DNA of 64,000 nt from Anaerocolumna jejuensis DSM 15929. GTDB lineage: Bacteria > Bacillota > Clostridia > Lachnospirales > Lachnospiraceae. The position numbers and the translations under genes were made by a program. The stretch spans positions 556,548 to 620,547 of the forward strand of contig NZ_FRAC01000007.1 in assembly GCF_900142215.1 (NCBI RefSeq), in the 5' to 3' direction. Below the pieces are notes generated by a model. That model worked only from the letters and a program-made list of their open reading frames with translations, ran no database searches and was not told the origin of the DNA. The first letter of the stretch is position 1, and each line of letters opens with the position of its first letter. Positions 15,817 through 24,098 of this stretch are shown here, piece after piece.

Positions 15817-18800
15817 ATGTCTAAAATAACAATGACAGTAGACGGTAATACGGCAGCAGCCTATGCAGCCTATGCCTTTACCGATGTAGCAGCAATTTAT
15901 CCCATAACCCCATCCTCCAATATGGCCGAAGTTACCGATGATTGGGCGGCAAAGGGAAGAAAAAACATTTTCGGACAAAGTGTAAATGTAGTAGAAATGC
16001 AGTCTGAGGCCGGAGCTGCCGGTGCATTTCACGGCTCCCTGCAGGCAGGGGCATTGACGACTACCTTTACGGCGTCCCAGGGCTTGCTGCTTATGATTCC
16101 CAATATGTATAAAGCAGCAGGTGAATTGCTTCCCGGTGTTTTCCATGTCAGTGCAAGAGCCCTGGCAGCCCATGCCTTGAGTATCTTCGGAGACCATCAG
16201 GATGTTATGGCCGTCAGGCAGACGGGTTGTGCCATGCTGGCAAGCGGCTCTGTACAGGAGGTAATTGATCTGGCACCGGTCGCCCACCTTTCTGCCATAA
16301 AGGGAAGGGTGCCTTTTGTACATTTCTTTGACGGATTCCGTACCTCTCATGAAATACAAAAGGTAGAAGCTCTGGATTATGAGGATTATGCATCCCTTCT
16401 TGACTGGGAGGCCTTAAAGAAATTCAGGGAAAGGGCACTTTCTCCCAACCATCCGGTTACCAGAGGAACGGCTCAGAATCCGGATATCTATTTCCAGGGA
16501 AGGGAATCCAGCAATCCCTTTTATCAAGACCTGATTCCAATTGTAGAGGAATACCTGGAGAGGACAGGAAAGCTGACAGGACGCAAATACGGACTCTTTG
16601 ATTATTATGGAGCAGAGGATGCGGAATATATTATTATTGCCATGGGTTCCGTGACCCAGACCATAGAGGAAACCATAGACTACCATAACAGCAGGGGTGA
16701 GAAATACGGACTTGTAAAGGTACACCTCTACAGGCCCTTCAGCATGAAACATCTGATTGATTCTATTCCTGGTTCTGTAAAGAAAATTGCTGTTCTTGAC
16801 AGGACAAAAGAACCCGGAGCCCTCTATGAGCCACTTTATATGGATGTCTGCGCCAGCTTTTCAGATAGAAAGGATAAGCCCCTCATTATCGGAGGACGCT
16901 TTGGCCTTGGCTCCAAGGATACGGGACCGGTTGATATTACCTCAGTTTATGAGAACTTAAAGCAGGAAACACCCAAAGACCATTTTACTATTGGCATTAC
17001 GGATGATGTCACGGAAACCTCTCTGCCCCTGATTCCGAAATTCCAGGCAGAGCCTGCTGACAGAAAGTCCTGTAAATTCTGGGGACTGGGCTCGGATGGA
17101 ACGGTGGGAGCCAATAAGCAGGCAATCATGATCATAGGAAATTCTACCGATTATAATGTACAGGCATATTTTGACTATGACTCCAAGAAATCCGGCGGTA
17201 TTACCATGTCCAATCTAAGGTTTGGCAAATCACCCATAAAGTCCACCTATCTGGTAGACCATGCGGATTATGCGGCGTGCCATAACCAGTCCTATATCAA
17301 TAAATATGATATGCTGAGTGATTTAAAGCCCGGCGGAATCTTTGTTTTAAACTGCCGGTGGAAGGAAGAGGAACTGGAAGAAATGCTGCCTGCAAGGGTA
17401 AAAAGGGCACTGGCAGATAAGGCAGTCCGCTTCTTTATCATTGATGCCGTAAGCATTGCTGCGGAAATTGGCCTTGGCAACCGGATTAATATGATAATGC
17501 AGGGCGCCTTTTTTAAACTCATTGATATTCTGCCGGAAGAAGTATTTGTAAAGGCATTGAAGGATGCGGCAGCCTATTCCTACAGTAAAAAAGGGGAGCA
17601 GGTCGTAGCCATGAACCATGCAGCCATTGATAAGGGTGTTTCGGGAGTTCATGAGGTCAAAATACCGGAGAACTGGAAGGATGCCAGAGAGGAAAAGCGG
17701 GAAGGGGAAAAAGAGCCGGAATTCGTGGAGAATATTATGCGCCCCATACAGGAATTAAAGGGCAATGCCCTGCCTGTCAGTGCCTTTAACGGAAGAGAGG
17801 ACGGAACCTTCCCCAATGGCTCCACCGCTTTTGAAAAGCGCGGCATTGCCGTCAATGTACCGGAATGGATTGATAAGAACTGTATCCAGTGCAACCAATG
17901 CTCCTTTGTTTGTCCTCATGGAGTTATCAGGCCCTTCCTGATGACGGAAGAGGATATGAAAAATGCCCCGGCGGATTATACTGCTATTAAGGCAACAGGG
18001 AAAGGTTATGAGAATTATGTCTTCCGTATACAGGTAAGTACCATGGATTGCACCGGCTGCGGCAATTGCGCGGATATTTGTCCGGCAAAGGAGAAAGCCC
18101 TGGTTATGAAGCCCATTGACACCCAGACAGAGGTGCAGGTTCCCAACTGGAAATATGCTTTTTATGAAATAGGCCACAAAAATGATACTCCCCTTGGAAG
18201 CACCGTAAAGGACAGTCAGTTCAGGCAGCCACTCATCGAATTTTCCGGAGCCTGTGCCGGCTGCGGTGAAACACCTTATATTAAGCTTATTACACAGCTT
18301 TACGGGGATAGGATGATGATTGCCAATGCAACAGGCTGTTCCTCCATCTGGGGAGCCTCTGCACCGAGCACATCCTATACTGCCAATAAGGAAGGAAGAG
18401 GACCGGCCTGGGCTAATTCACTCTTCGAGGACAATGCGGAATATGGCTTTGGCATGTACCTGGGCAATAAGCAAATCCGGAATAAGCTGGAGGCTCTCAT
18501 GAAGGAGCTGCTGGATACCGGGATTGAAGAGGAGCTCAAGGAGCTGTTAAATGATTGGATTCACTATAAGGAGGATGGAGAAGTCAGCAGGACGGTCAGT
18601 GAAAAGCTGTTAAAAGCGTTGTCGGGATACAAGACCGCTGACAAAGAGAAGGAAAAGCTGATAGGTGAACTTCTTGAGAAGAAGGATTATCTGGTGAAGA
18701 GGTCCCACTGGATTGTGGGAGGCGACGGCTGGGCTTATGATATAGGCTATGGCGGACTTGACCAGGTAATGGCCTCCGGAGAGGATGTTAATGTGCTGGT

Positions 18801-19359
18801 GTTTGACACAGAGGTCTATTCCAATACCGGCGGGCAGGCATCCAAATCAACTCCTGTTGCCGCTGTAGCCAAGTTTGCTGCTTCCGGCAAAAAATCCGGC
18901 AAAAAGGATTTGGGAAGAATGATGATGACCTATGGCAACGTCTATGTGGCACAGGTGGGAATCCATGCGGATAACAATCAGCTGTTAAAGGCAGTAAAAG
19001 AGGCCGAAAGCTACAAAGGGCCCTCCATTATCATTGCCTATTCCCCCTGCATCAGTCATGGTATAAAGGTCGGAATGGGTAAAAGCATGGAGACTGTTAA
19101 AGAAGCCGTAAAGGCAGGCTACTGGCATCTGTACCGCTATAATCCGGAGCTTAAAAAGGAGGGCAAGAATCCTTTTGTCCTGGATTCCAAAGCACCGACA
19201 GGCAGCTTTAGAGACTTCCTTTTAGGACAGGTGCGCTACAGCTCCCTTGTAAAGGCATACCCCAAGGAATCGGAAGAACTGTTTCAGAAAGCAGAAGAGC
19301 AGGCAAGAGAGCGTTACGAGACCTATAAGACCCTTGCGGAGCTTAAAGTAAATTCATAA
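15817..19359 (+). CDS. nifJ: Pyruvate:ferredoxin (flavodoxin) oxidoreductase, single chain
   Basis: 1180 residues, full length for homodimeric PFOR. It converts pyruvate and CoA to acetyl-CoA and CO2 while reducing ferredoxin, the central step of clostridial fermentation. Domain order: N-terminal pyrimidine-binding domain (from TAAAYAAYAFTDVAAIYPITPSS), domain II, the gamma domain, a two-[4Fe-4S] ferredoxin domain with CIQCNQCSFVCP (about 689-700) and CTGCGNCADICP (about 745-756), then the TPP-binding C-terminal domain with ACAGCGETPY, NATGCSSIWG and GGDGWAYDIGYGG. The ribosome site is AAAGAGG. Codon use matches the neighbours. A strong terminator follows at 19391. Confidence 0.97.
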   Translation: MSKITMTVDGNTAAAYAAYAFTDVAAIYPITPSSNMAEVTDDWAAKGRKNIFGQSVNVVEMQSEAGAAGAFHGSLQAGALTTTFTASQGLLLMIPNMYKAAGELLPGVFHVSARALAAHALSIFGDHQDVMAVRQTGCAMLASGSVQEVIDLAPVAHLSAIKGRVPFVHFFDGFRTSHEIQKVEALDYEDYASLLDWEALKKFRERALSPNHPVTRGTAQNPDIYFQGRESSNPFYQDLIPIVEEYLERTGKLTGRKYGLFDYYGAEDAEYIIIAMGSVTQTIEETIDYHNSRGEKYGLVKVHLYRPFSMKHLIDSIPGSVKKIAVLDRTKEPGALYEPLYMDVCASFSDRKDKPLIIGGRFGLGSKDTGPVDITSVYENLKQETPKDHFTIGITDDVTETSLPLIPKFQAEPADRKSCKFWGLGSDGTVGANKQAIMIIGNSTDYNVQAYFDYDSKKSGGITMSNLRFGKSPIKSTYLVDHADYAACHNQSYINKYDMLSDLKPGGIFVLNCRWKEEELEEMLPARVKRALADKAVRFFIIDAVSIAAEIGLGNRINMIMQGAFFKLIDILPEEVFVKALKDAAAYSYSKKGEQVVAMNHAAIDKGVSGVHEVKIPENWKDAREEKREGEKEPEFVENIMRPIQELKGNALPVSAFNGREDGTFPNGSTAFEKRGIAVNVPEWIDKNCIQCNQCSFVCPHGVIRPFLMTEEDMKNAPADYTAIKATGKGYENYVFRIQVSTMDCTGCGNCADICPAKEKALVMKPIDTQTEVQVPNWKYAFYEIGHKNDTPLGSTVKDSQFRQPLIEFSGACAGCGETPYIKLITQLYGDRMMIANATGCSSIWGASAPSTSYTANKEGRGPAWANSLFEDNAEYGFGMYLGNKQIRNKLEALMKELLDTGIEEELKELLNDWIHYKEDGEVSRTVSEKLLKALSGYKTADKEKEKLIGELLEKKDYLVKRSHWIVGGDGWAYDIGYGGLDQVMASGEDVNVLVFDTEVYSNTGGQASKSTPVAAVAKFAASGKKSGKKDLGRMMMTYGNVYVAQVGIHADNNQLLKAVKEAESYKGPSIIIAYSPCISHGIKVGMGKSMETVKEAVKAGYWHLYRYNPELKKEGKNPFVLDSKAPTGSFRDFLLGQVRYSSLVKAYPKESEELFQKAEEQARERYETYKTLAELKVNS

Positions 19360-19390
19360 AAAATAAAGTTAATTTTATGCATGAGTTTTG

Positions 19391-19432
19391 ATGCGCCGTA
19401 ATGCGGAGATTTAAGTATTACGGTGCATTTTT
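19391..19432 (+). terminator. Intrinsic terminator after nifJ
   Basis: ATGCGCCGTAAT and ATTACGGTGCAT (19417-19428) form a stem with a single G-T wobble and are followed by TTTTT. The rest of the 311-base gap holds the two metNIQ promoters. Confidence 0.85.
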
Positions 19433-19501
19433 ATGTTGTGGGCGGAAGCTTTTCCGTCATTGGTCTCATGGGTTTGCCGTGCATAAAAGAAGCATTAAAA
19501 C

Positions 19502-19531
19502 TTGACAGAGGACAGGGTAGTATAGTATAAC
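19502..19531 (+). promoter_or_regulatory. Upstream promoter candidate of metNIQ
   Basis: Consensus TTGACA (19502-19507) and TATAAC (19526-19531) with an 18-base spacer. A short direct repeat, TGCATAT, follows at about 19532-19550. Confidence 0.45.
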
Positions 19532-19587
19532 TGCATATGTTATTGCATATTGATACAAAAAAATTTTATAATATCGAAAAAGAGTTA

Positions 19588-19616
19588 TTGACAAATAGTA
19601 GGAAAGGTAGTATAAA
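19588..19616 (+). promoter_or_regulatory. Main promoter of metNIQ
   Basis: TTGACA (19588-19593), 17 bases, TATAAA (19611-19616), 55 bases before the metN start. The leader is too short for an S-box or T-box riboswitch, so control must be by a DNA-binding protein or the upstream promoter. Confidence 0.65.
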
Positions 19617-19670
19617 TTATTCATACAAATCATATCAAAAAAGTATGAAATAAAAACACAGGGTGAAGGT

Positions 19671-20486
19671 ATGATTGAGGTAAAGCAGTTAACAAAAGAA
19701 TTTTCCATTGCCAAGGACAAAAAGCTTACGGTTCTGAAAGATATCAATCTGGTAATTGAAGATAGGGATATCTTTGGAATAATAGGTATGAGCGGTGCCG
19801 GAAAAAGCACATTTATCAGATGTTTGAATTTGCTGGAAAAACCAACAAAGGGAAGTATTCTGATCGACGGGGTGGATATAACAAGGAAAAGAGGCAGGCA
19901 GTTACTTATTCTTCGAAAACAAATCGGAATGATATTCCAAAACTTTAACCTGTTAATGCAGAAAAATGTCAGCAGAAACATTGCCTTTGGACTGGAAATA
20001 ACCAAGGCAAGGTATTTTAAGATTCCCGGCATGTCCGGGAGGGAATATGAAGAGCTAGGTTATTTTAAGAAGAGAAGCCTTAAGAAAAAGGAAATAGAAA
20101 GACGTGTAGATGAATTGCTTAAACTGGTTGATTTGGAGGATAAAAAATACGAATATCCCTCCAAGCTAAGCGGCGGACAGCGTCAGAGAGTAGCAATCGC
20201 CAGAGCACTTGCCACCTATCCCTCCATCCTGCTGTGTGATGAAGCGACCTCAGCCCTTGACAGCAGAACCACAGAATCCATCCTGAAGCTGCTAAAGAAG
20301 ATCAATGAAGAAACCGGCGTTACCATTGTTATGATTACCCATGAAATGAATGTGGTGCAGAAGATTTGCAACAAGGTTGCTGTTCTGGATAAGTCGGAAA
20401 TTGTGGCTTCCGGTTATACGAAAGAGGTGTTCGGGGATACCTCGTCTGAAATCGTAGCACAGCTATTAGGGGGAGAGGAAGCATAA
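19671..20486 (+). CDS. metN: MetN-type ABC transporter ATPase lacking the NIL domain
   Basis: 271 residues; the ATP-hydrolysing subunit of a D/L-methionine-type importer. Walker A is GMSGAGKST (about 41-49), the Q-loop is in IFQNFNLL, the signature LSGGQRQRVAIARAL is at about 167-181, and Walker B is SILLCDEATSALD. Two deviations stand out: the protein stops about 70 residues earlier than classical MetN, so the C-terminal methionine-sensing NIL/ACT-like domain is absent, and about 25 extra basic residues (KARYFKIPGMSGREYEELGY onward) are inserted between the Q-loop region and the signature. Its stop overlaps the metI start by one base (TAATG). Confidence 0.88.
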   Translation: MIEVKQLTKEFSIAKDKKLTVLKDINLVIEDRDIFGIIGMSGAGKSTFIRCLNLLEKPTKGSILIDGVDITRKRGRQLLILRKQIGMIFQNFNLLMQKNVSRNIAFGLEITKARYFKIPGMSGREYEELGYFKKRSLKKKEIERRVDELLKLVDLEDKKYEYPSKLSGGQRQRVAIARALATYPSILLCDEATSALDSRTTESILKLLKKINEETGVTIVMITHEMNVVQKICNKVAVLDKSEIVASGYTKEVFGDTSSEIVAQLLGGEEA

Positions 20487-21202
20487 TGTACATGGAGATT
20501 TGTTTAACAGGCTTTACTAAGATAGTAGGAGGATTATATTCTGAGTATGGAAGCATGCTCGGCCAGGGAATTCTGGATACTCTTTTTATGACCTTTGCCT
20601 CAGCGGCAGCAGCGTACATAATGGGCATTCCTATTGGAATCCTGGCAGAAGTAACCAGAAAGGGCGGCATTCGTCCTGTTCCGGTATTAAACGCAATCTT
20701 AGGCTTTATTATTAATATGGGCAGGTCCATTCCTTTTATTATATTACTGGTAGCAGTAATGCCTTTTACCAGAATAGTGGCAGGAACTACCATTGGCCCA
20801 AAGGCGGCAACCGTTCCTTTGATAATCGCAGCAACGCCCTTTGTAGCAAGACTGGTAGAGAGTTCCCTCAGGGAAGTGGATGCCGGTGTCATAGAAGCGG
20901 CTAAGGCGATGGGAGCCAACACCATGCAGATCATATACAAGGTATTGCTTCCGGAAGCACTGCCATCCCTCATTATGGGAGCATCCCTTGCCACAATAAC
21001 GCTGGTAGGATATACGGCAATGGCTGGTGCTGTCGGCGGCAGAGGATTAGGCGATATCGCACTGAGATTCGGTTATTACCGTTATGAGGCAGATGTTATG
21101 CTTGTAACAATTATCCTGCTCATTATTATGGTCCAGATAATCCAGAGTCTGGGACATTTCATATCAAAGAAGATTGATAAAAGAGGAAAAGGAGAGAATT
21201 AA
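20486..21202 (+). CDS. metI: MetI-type ABC transporter permease
   Basis: 238 residues with about five hydrophobic helices (for example LDTLFMTFASAAAAYIMGI, ILGFIINMGRSIPFIILLVA and VMLVTIILLIIMVQIIQSL). The EAA loop that contacts the ATPase reads EAAKAMGANTMQIIYKVLLP (about residues 134-153). It starts inside the metN stop codon and ends two bases before metQ, so translation is coupled. Together with MetN and the lipoprotein MetQ it forms a methionine-type importer. Confidence 0.93.
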   Translation: MYMEICLTGFTKIVGGLYSEYGSMLGQGILDTLFMTFASAAAAYIMGIPIGILAEVTRKGGIRPVPVLNAILGFIINMGRSIPFIILLVAVMPFTRIVAGTTIGPKAATVPLIIAATPFVARLVESSLREVDAGVIEAAKAMGANTMQIIYKVLLPEALPSLIMGASLATITLVGYTAMAGAVGGRGLGDIALRFGYYRYEADVMLVTIILLIIMVQIIQSLGHFISKKIDKRGKGEN

Positions 21203-21204
21203 TT

Positions 21205-22110
21205 ATGAAAAAAACGAAAAGACTGGCAGCATCCGTATTAAGCCTGTTATTGGTGGGAACGTTACTTGCAGGCTGCGGAACCAAGAACAACAGCACAGGA
21301 GCAGCAGATACTCCGACACCGGAGCCTACGAAAGAAGCTGCCGCAGATGACAAGTCAGGGGAGCAGAAAGAATTAACGGAAATAGTAGTGGGAGCAACCG
21401 TTGAACCCCATGCTACCATTTTAAATTCCGATGCGGTAAAGAATTCTCTTGCAGAGCAGGGATATTCCATTAAGGTAGTAGAGTACACCGACTATATTCA
21501 GCCAAATTCAGCTACCGAGGACGGAAGTCTGGATGCCAACTTCTTCCAGCATGTACCTTATCTGGATGATTTTAATTCCAAGAACGGCACCCATTTAAAG
21601 GCAGTTGCGAATGTACATTTTGAGCCTCTTGGCATTTATCCCGGTAAGACAAAGACCCTGGATGCCATTTCAGAGGGAGCACAGATCGCAGTTCCCAATG
21701 ATACCACCAACGAAGCAAGAGCTTTACTGCTCTTAGAAAAAGCCGGATTAATCAAATTAAAGGAAAATGTCGGCCTTGAAGCTACCGCAAAGGATATCAC
21801 GGAAAATTCGAAGAAGCTGAAAATAGTTGAAATCGAAGCTGCCCAGACAGCGAAAGTATTACAGGATGTGGACCTTGCCGTAATCAATGGTAACTATGCT
21901 TTAAGCGAAGGGCTTTCTGCTTCAAAGGATGCCCTGCTGGTAGAGGATGCTTCATCAGATGCCGCTAAAACCTATGCCAATGTAATCGTAGTAAAAGAAG
22001 GAAATGAAGATTCCGATAAGACAAAGGCTCTCATCAAAGCAGTTACCTCCGAGGAAACAAAGAAGTTTATTGAGGATAAATGGCAGGGTGCCGTAGTACC
22101 GGTATTCTAA
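21205..22110 (+). CDS. metQ: MetQ-type substrate-binding lipoprotein
   Basis: 301 residues. A lipoprotein signal peptide with lipobox LLAGC (Cys at about residue 24) is followed by a Thr/Pro/Glu-rich linker (about 25-55) and a NlpA-family binding domain (VGATVEPHATILNSDAVK, DANFFQHVPYLDDFN, YPGKTKTLDAISEGAQIAVPNDTTNEARALLLLE). The family binds D/L-methionine and related amino acids or short peptides; the exact ligand is not certain. Last gene of metNIQ; a terminator follows at 22180. Confidence 0.93.
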   Translation: MKKTKRLAASVLSLLLVGTLLAGCGTKNNSTGAADTPTPEPTKEAAADDKSGEQKELTEIVVGATVEPHATILNSDAVKNSLAEQGYSIKVVEYTDYIQPNSATEDGSLDANFFQHVPYLDDFNSKNGTHLKAVANVHFEPLGIYPGKTKTLDAISEGAQIAVPNDTTNEARALLLLEKAGLIKLKENVGLEATAKDITENSKKLKIVEIEAAQTAKVLQDVDLAVINGNYALSEGLSASKDALLVEDASSDAAKTYANVIVVKEGNEDSDKTKALIKAVTSEETKKFIEDKWQGAVVPVF

Positions 22111-22179
22111 TAATAGAAAGTTTATGAAGTATTCTGAATAATATTCTGAATAACAGACCAGATTTGAACCATTGTAGAA

Positions 22180-22213
22180 AACAGCCGGATTTTATGTGAT
22201 TCCGGCTGTTTTT
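22180..22213 (+). terminator. Intrinsic terminator after metNIQ
   Basis: CAGCCGGA and TCCGGCTG (22201-22208) around a 10-11-base loop, followed by TTTTT. Confidence 0.9.
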
Positions 22214-22289
22214 ATGTTATCTTTGGGATTGTTTTGTCATTTAGGGTAGAGTATAATAAACACATATTGAACAAAGGAAAGGAAAAGCG

Positions 22290-24011
22290 TTGGTTATTAA
22301 CGCAGAAAATACCATGAAGATAAAACATAAGATATCCATTGCTGCGGCAGTGATTTTACTATGCTTCATTGTTATTGCAGGTATATTTTTCCGAATGACA
22401 GTCAAGAGTGTAGTCTTGAATGAGATTGATGACAGGCTTGCCAATAACTCGGCTGTAGGCTTGCTGCTGCTTGACAGTGAGGTACCGGGGCAATGGCATT
22501 TGGATGGGGATAAGCTTTATAAGGGAGATACCCTTATGAATGATAATACAGAACTATTGGATAAATTAGCAGAAGAAACAGGCGTAATGTTTACACTTTT
22601 TGCGGAAGATACCAGAGCGGCAACTACGGTAAAGGATGACAAGGGCAGCCGGGTGACAGGTACCAAAGCTGCAGATAATGTAGTACAGACAGTAATAAAG
22701 GATAAAAAGGTATATTCCGGTAATGCAGTTATTATGAAAAAAGAAGCCTACACCTATTATACACCCATTTTAGATGAGAATAATAAGGTTGTCGGCATGT
22801 GGTTTAACGGTATGTTTACACAGAATATTGACAAACAGCTGCTCCACAGTTCCATTTATATTATCATCATACTGGGCATCATGCTGCTAGCGGGATTAGT
22901 TATATCCTATATTCTTGGCCATATCATATCGAAAGGTTTTGTAAAAATCAAGGAAAGCATGGGCAAAATTGAAGAAGGAGATTTAACCGGTATTTTTTCG
23001 GATAAGCAGATACTGCGGAGGGATGAATCCGGTGATATCAACCGTTCTTTTATGAAAATGCAGCAAAATATAGTAAGAACTCTGGAGAACATACACCTGG
23101 AGAGCGGGAAGATAAAAGAGTCCATTGACGGCATGGTAAGCAGCTCCAATGAGGTCTATGATGACATTGAAAATATTTCCGCCACTACGGAAGAACTCTC
23201 GGCGGGGATGGAAGAAACCGCAGCCTCTGTTCAGGAAATCAGTAATACAGCAGTGGATATTGAAGGTGAGATCATTACAGTTGCAGAAAAGCTGGAGCAC
23301 GGTCTTACCGTATCCGGGCAGATTAAGGGAAGGGCGGATGGCTTGAAGCAGTCAGCTCTGGGCTCCCAGCATACGGCTGTCACAGCCTATGATGCTGCCA
23401 ATAAAAAGCTTCGCAATTCCATAGAAAAAACAAAGGCAATAGAAGAAATAAGATCCCTGTCACAGACGATTCTCTCCATTACCTCACAGACAAACCTATT
23501 GGCCCTCAATGCCTCCATTGAATCGGCCAGGGCAGGCGAAGCAGGAAAAGGCTTTGCAGTGGTCGCAGAGCAGATCCGGGTATTGGCGGAGAACTCCAAG
23601 TCGGCAGTCTCAAGAATAGAATCCATAACAGGCCTGGTAGCGGAAGCAGTGGAAGAGCTGGTATTGGATTCCCAGAATATTTTAAGCTTTGTGGATAATC
23701 AGGTAATCAAGGATTATGAGAATACCGTCCATATCGGTGAGCAGTATGATATGGATGCAACTACGATAGAAGAAATGGTATCGGAAATTAAGAATTCAAC
23801 TGAAAAGCTAAAGCAATCCATACAATACATAAGGACTGCCATTGAAGAGGTGTCACTGGCTACCAATGAAGGTGCCAAAGGGGCATCTGATATTGCTGAA
23901 AAATCCTCTTCCATTGCGGAGATGACTTCAGAAGTATTAGATCAGGCCAGAGCTAATGAGAAGAGTGCGGAAACCCTGAACAAACTGATTGCTTTCTTTA
24001 AGGTAAAATAG
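22290..24011 (+). CDS. Methyl-accepting chemotaxis protein with single Cache sensor
   Basis: 573 residues. TM1 is at about 14-36, an extracytoplasmic single-Cache (sCache_3-like) domain at about 37-185 (NSAVGLLLLDSEVPGQWHLD through YYTPILDENNKVVGMWFNGM), TM2 at about 189-209, then HAMP and the cytoplasmic signalling domain with tip TNLLALNASIESARAGE near residue 400. Such sensors usually bind small organic acids or amino acids. The chosen start is TTG at 22290, which has GGAAAGG upstream; the in-frame ATG at 22314 lacks a ribosome site but is possible. It follows metNIQ after a terminator, so it is a separate unit. Confidence 0.9.
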   Translation: MVINAENTMKIKHKISIAAAVILLCFIVIAGIFFRMTVKSVVLNEIDDRLANNSAVGLLLLDSEVPGQWHLDGDKLYKGDTLMNDNTELLDKLAEETGVMFTLFAEDTRAATTVKDDKGSRVTGTKAADNVVQTVIKDKKVYSGNAVIMKKEAYTYYTPILDENNKVVGMWFNGMFTQNIDKQLLHSSIYIIIILGIMLLAGLVISYILGHIISKGFVKIKESMGKIEEGDLTGIFSDKQILRRDESGDINRSFMKMQQNIVRTLENIHLESGKIKESIDGMVSSSNEVYDDIENISATTEELSAGMEETAASVQEISNTAVDIEGEIITVAEKLEHGLTVSGQIKGRADGLKQSALGSQHTAVTAYDAANKKLRNSIEKTKAIEEIRSLSQTILSITSQTNLLALNASIESARAGEAGKGFAVVAEQIRVLAENSKSAVSRIESITGLVAEAVEELVLDSQNILSFVDNQVIKDYENTVHIGEQYDMDATTIEEMVSEIKNSTEKLKQSIQYIRTAIEEVSLATNEGAKGASDIAEKSSSIAEMTSEVLDQARANEKSAETLNKLIAFFKVK

Positions 24012-24014
24012 TTG

Positions 24015-24073
24015 AGGCTTCCTGGAATAGAAGGTGCGGCGTATTGAGCACCTGTTTCCAGGAAGCCTTTTCT
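24015..24073. terminator. Terminator between the chemoreceptor and asnB
   Basis: AGGCTTCCTGGAA (24015-24027) and TTCCAGGAAGCCT (24056-24068) pair perfectly; an inner GGTGC/GCACC stem stacks inside, and TTTTCT follows. It lies between convergent genes. Confidence 0.9.
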
Positions 24074-24098
24074 ATATACTGGAGTTTGGGGAGTATTT

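Noticed and set aside
19433..19670. S-box or T-box riboswitch upstream of metNIQ
   Set aside because: Only 55 bases separate the near promoter from the start, and no conserved aptamer core or terminator is seen.
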